Shown: piece by piece, positions 63,873-64,000 of the stretch
Layout of the letters: every line of letters begins with the position of its first letter
Position numbering within the stretch: the stretch's first letter is position 1
Program-made: the position numbers and the translations under genes
Assembly (NCBI RefSeq): GCF_049446155.1
Contig: NZ_JBMSEE010000012.1
Coordinates: 86,630-150,629 of the forward strand
Length of the DNA stretch: 64,000 bases
Direction of reading: 5' to 3'
Source: Rivibacter sp049446155
GTDB taxonomy: Bacteria; Pseudomonadota; Gammaproteobacteria; Burkholderiales; Burkholderiaceae_C
The notes under the pieces: generated by a model
What the model was told of the DNA's origin: nothing
The model's database searches: none
The model's input: only the letters and a program-made list of their open reading frames with translations

Positions 63873-64000
63873 CTAGCTGTGAATAGTCAAGAGGTTGTAT
63901 CGATGTCCCGGTAGCCGGGAGGCCGGAGCAAGGCGGCCGATGCCGTGATGAGGACGGTGCCAGTTGTAGTGGTGCTGCCAGCTGTGGAGGGCCCGCTGGC
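63873..64000 (-). CDS. IS481-family transposase, C-terminal fragment
   Basis: The minus strand at the window edge encodes the last 41 residues of a transposase: HSWQHHYNWHRPHHGIGRLAP followed by a short basic tail. YNWHRPH...G is the end of the IS481/IS3-like DDE domain. The stop codon TAG (63873-63875 on the complement) is made by the CTAG target rather than by the element. The rest of the gene lies beyond the window. Confidence 0.82.
   Translation of the reverse strand, partial: QRALHSWQHHYNWHRPHHGIGRLAPASRLPGHRYNLLTIHS
63877..64000. mobile_element. IS481-like element, right edge truncated by window
   Basis: After glmM, CTAG (63873-63876) is followed by CTGTGAATAGTCAAGAG, a plausible terminal inverted repeat starting TGT, then transposase coding DNA on the minus strand. 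IS481 members prefer CTAG targets. The far end and the second CTAG are outside the window. Confidence 0.7.

Overview
The window is about 64 kb of high-GC chromosome (roughly 68-70% by eye) from a betaproteobacterium of the order Burkholderiales. The gene content and order point to the Rubrivivax/Methylibium/Leptothrix side of that order: ccoG-fixH-fnr-hemN, clpS-clpA, lpxH-ppiB-ppiA-cysS, accA-tilS-lysC, surE-pcm-nlpD-rpoS, carAB-greA, and yhbY/rlmE-ftsH-folP-glmM. This placement is an inference from gene order and protein sequence, not from a 16S gene. Almost all of the window is intact housekeeping DNA, densely packed and often with 1-8 bp overlaps.

Layout. 1-3663 is a microaerobic block: the end of ccoG, fixH, an FNR-type oxygen sensor, anaerobic coproporphyrinogen oxidase and a TauE/SafE-type membrane protein, with a near-consensus FNR box between fnr and hemN. 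3.8-17 kb holds icd, a cold-shock gene, clpS-clpA, mtfA-lpxH, two tandem cyclophilins, cysS, a 3-methyladenine glycosylase, accA, tilS, lysC and a tRNA-Ser. 17.8-20.5 kb is the most unusual part (see below). 20.7-27.5 kb holds a degenerate GGDEF protein, lpxO, gabD, alaS and a GNAT gene. 27.5-30.5 kb is a cyanide-insensitive-type bd oxidase operon (regulator-cydA-cydB) with a perfect 26-bp palindrome in front of it. 30.6-35.7 kb is a tightly overlapped moxR-DUF58-transglutaminase-mltB cluster. 35.7-42.2 kb holds a deacetylase-family gene, an MscS-type channel, a two-component pair and a quinone oxidoreductase. 42.3-48.8 kb is surE-pcm-nlpD-rpoS plus an exonuclease, a GST and rlmD. 48.9-52 kb holds an M48 peptidase, a Bax-inhibitor-like protein, and an iron group (hemP, bfd, bfr) with a Fur-box promoter. 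52.3-63.9 kb is carAB, greA, yhbY, rlmE, ftsH, folP and glmM.

Mobile DNA. (1) A group II intron of 2661 nt (17851-20511) splits a tRNA-Gly(CCC) gene in its anticodon arm after tRNA nucleotide 39. It carries a complete second tRNA-Gly(CCC) gene in domain IV, just ahead of the Shine-Dalgarno sequence of its reverse transcriptase/maturase/HNH protein. The interrupted gene would be mispaired at one anticodon-stem position even after splicing, while the internal copy is perfectly paired. The intron therefore appears to bring a replacement for the gene it breaks. (2) A 569-bp element between ftsH and folP has 22-bp terminal inverted repeats and an 8-bp target duplication but no transposase. (3) An IS481-type transposase end abuts the glmM stop codon in a CTAG target at the right edge.

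The intron/tRNA arrangement is the best candidate for something not previously described. Everything else is conventional, with a few regulatory sites (FNR box, Fur box, two palindromes) that can be tested.
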